Shown: positions 14,919 through 15,826 of the stretch, in pieces
Layout of the letters: every line of letters starts with the position of its first letter
Position numbering within the stretch: position 1 is the first letter of the stretch
Origin: Caldithrix sp.
Lineage (GTDB): Bacteria > Zhuqueibacterota > Zhuqueibacteria > Oceanimicrobiales > Oceanimicrobiaceae
Length of the DNA: 15,826 bases
Assembly: GCA_004357015.1 (NCBI GenBank)
Contig: SMXE01000037.1
Span: 1 to 15,826, forward strand
Reading direction: 5' to 3'
The notes under the pieces: generated by a model
What the model saw: the letters and a program-made list of their open reading frames with translations, nothing else
What the model was told of the DNA's origin: nothing
Databases searched by the model: none
Made by a program: the position numbers and the translations under genes

Positions 14919-14991
14919 TGATCTCCAGTCTAATACCGGTGAAAAGCTCATGGTTTAGGAAGCAGAAAGCGCCCTTCCTAAATCGATCAGA

Positions 14992-15305
14992 CTACCGCAA
15001 CAGCCCCAGCCGGCGGACAAGTTGTTCATGGCCAACGCGCATTTTATACGTGTAAATGCCGCTGGCAACGTTGCGCCCGGCTTCATGCTTGCCATTCCAG
15101 GTCGTCGAAGAGCTGCCCGGTTCGTAACTCCGGTCAACAAGGTTGTTCACCAGTTCCCCCGCGCAGGTTGAAAATCCTGATCGGTACATTTCCTCTGCTC
15201 TGGAGCGCAAATCGATACGCGTTTCCGGGTTGAAGGGATTGGGATAGTTTGCGCCAGTAAGAAGCTGCCCGGCTGCACGCGTCCTTGCTGCGAAACAGAC
15301 GTCGG
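14992..15305 (-). pseudogene. C-terminal sorting/FlgD-like Ig domain remnant of a secreted protein, frameshifted
   Basis: Across three frames the minus strand spells one familiar domain: GRVQPGSFLLAQ, then NYPNPFNPETRID, then FALQSRGNVPIRIFNLRG, then ELVNNLVDRSYEPGSS, WNGKHEAGRNVASGIYTYKM, ending RRLGLLR and a stop. This is the C-terminal T9SS type-A-like/FlgD-Ig region that follows the passenger of many secreted FCB-group proteins. Each frame break sits in a homopolymer: CAAAC needs one more A, GATTTGCG one more T, and CGCGGGGGAA one fewer G. No passenger domain remains, because the Dph6-type gene ends immediately upstream at 15319. It is therefore a truncated, decayed 3' end. Sequencing errors could explain the frame breaks but not the missing front. 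Confidence 0.7.
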
Positions 15306-15318
15306 CGCGCTGCTCCTC

Positions 15319-15826
15319 TCAATCTTTTGGAAGTAAATCGCAAAAGCAAGAATCATTTTTCACAACGGTTTTTCCTAAAGCGAATTTTACCTCTTCGTCA
15401 AAAATTGGTCCATCGAAGACAAAGGTATGAAACTCTCCGTTTTCTCCGCATGGATCGATGTTCGAGGGTAATTCGTCGAGAAATTTTCCATCGATCATTT
15501 TGCCCACGAACGAACCGGCAAGCGTTCTTAAGTCCACACAAACAATGATTGCTTTAAAACCTAATTGGAGAAAGGTTTTGAGCATTTCGGTGGTGTCCCG
15601 TTGCCAGATTGGGAACAGCCCTTGCATTCCAATTTTGGCCAGATGCGCCTGCCGGTATTTTTTAATGTCTTCTAAAAACAGGTCGCCAAACGCCACGGAA
15701 TCGATCCCCTGTTCTTTATGGCTTGCCAGAACCGCATTTATCCGTGCCTCATAGATTTCATTTGTCGAGCGCTTTGGAATGAGCACTTTCTGTAAAGGAT
15801 GTCCTAATGATTTTGCTTGCTGCTCG
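15319..15826 (-). CDS. Dph6-type ATP pyrophosphatase, C-terminal part (runs off the right edge)
   Basis: This is the C-terminal 168 residues of a diphthine-ammonia-ligase-like (DUF71/ATP-PPase superfamily) protein. Visible hallmarks are LIPKRSTNEIYEARI, GIDSVAFGDLFLEDIKKYR, FPIWQRDTTEMLKTFLQLGFKAIIVCVD and the signature GENGEFHTFVFDGPIF. The SGGKDS nucleotide-binding motif should lie upstream, outside the window. A GTG at 15786 is not the true start, because the frame stays open and homologous to the edge (QAKSLGHPLQKV). The eukaryotic/archaeal Dph6 amidates diphthine on elongation factor 2, a modification bacteria lack, so the bacterial substrate is unknown. Confidence 0.88.
   Translation of the reverse strand, partial: EQQAKSLGHPLQKVLIPKRSTNEIYEARINAVLASHKEQGIDSVAFGDLFLEDIKKYRQAHLAKIGMQGLFPIWQRDTTEMLKTFLQLGFKAIIVCVDLRTLAGSFVGKMIDGKFLDELPSNIDPCGENGEFHTFVFDGPIFDEEVKFALGKTVVKNDSCFCDLLPKD

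Noticed and set aside
14758..14958. 66-codon plus-strand frame in the gap
   Set aside because: It runs through the terminator-like hairpin at 14888-14918 and has no ribosome site or family motif.
15134..15356. Overlapping short minus-strand frames as separate small genes
   Set aside because: They are fragments of one sorting domain broken by homopolymer frameshifts, reported as a single pseudogene.
1..15826. tRNA, rRNA, CRISPR array or insertion sequence
   Set aside because: No cloverleaf, regularly spaced direct repeats, transposase motifs or terminal inverted repeats with target duplications were seen on either strand.

Overview
The window looks like a stretch of bacterial chromosome, probably uncultured or environmental, in which every convincing gene lies on the minus strand. 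A sigma-54 response regulator, a GGDEF protein and a murein-degrading transglycosylase point to a bacterium. At the right end, the remnant of a secreted protein's C-terminal sorting domain (NYPNPFNPET, then an Ig-like fold ending in GLLR) is typical of FCB-type lineages such as Bacteroidota, Calditrichota, KSB1 or Zixibacteria. That placement is inference, and I cannot name the organism.

Layout in the direction of transcription (right to left). The right edge holds a truncated Dph6-type ATP pyrophosphatase, a frameshifted sorting-domain remnant, and about 570 nt without a gene. Signalling block A follows: a REC-GGDEF protein, a membrane HAMP-PAS histidine kinase, a 70-aa orphan domain resembling a kinase dimerisation domain without its histidine, a REC-PAS-PAS kinase, and an NtrC-type regulator. 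After a 427-nt gap comes block B: REC-PATAN (DUF4388), an orphan ParA/Soj ATPase, a single-domain REC, a secreted lytic transglycosylase, a 600-aa protein with two degenerate Hpt-like domains, an FtsZ-family GTPase with a C-terminal Hpt-like domain, and a 205-aa Hpt-like protein. A strong hairpin terminator closes block B. The 5' part of guaB (IMP dehydrogenase), with its own promoter candidate, occupies the left edge.

The main discovery candidate is block B. An FtsZ with intact GTP-binding and T7-loop residues, and with signatures closer to archaeal than to bacterial FtsZ as I remember them, lacks the usual C-terminal tail. Instead it carries a CheA-P1/Hpt-like four-helix domain whose phospho-accepting histidine is replaced by serine (S425). 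The genes on either side also encode Hpt-like domains without the histidine (Ala, Glu, Asn), and block A adds a DHp-like miniprotein with Asp at that position. Together with ParA, a peptidoglycan hydrolase, two complete kinases and five receiver domains, this suggests a signal-controlled cytoskeletal or envelope-remodelling system. In it, 'pseudo-phosphotransfer' domains may dock receivers without relaying phosphate. The domain calls come from reading motifs by eye; the system-level role is a hypothesis.
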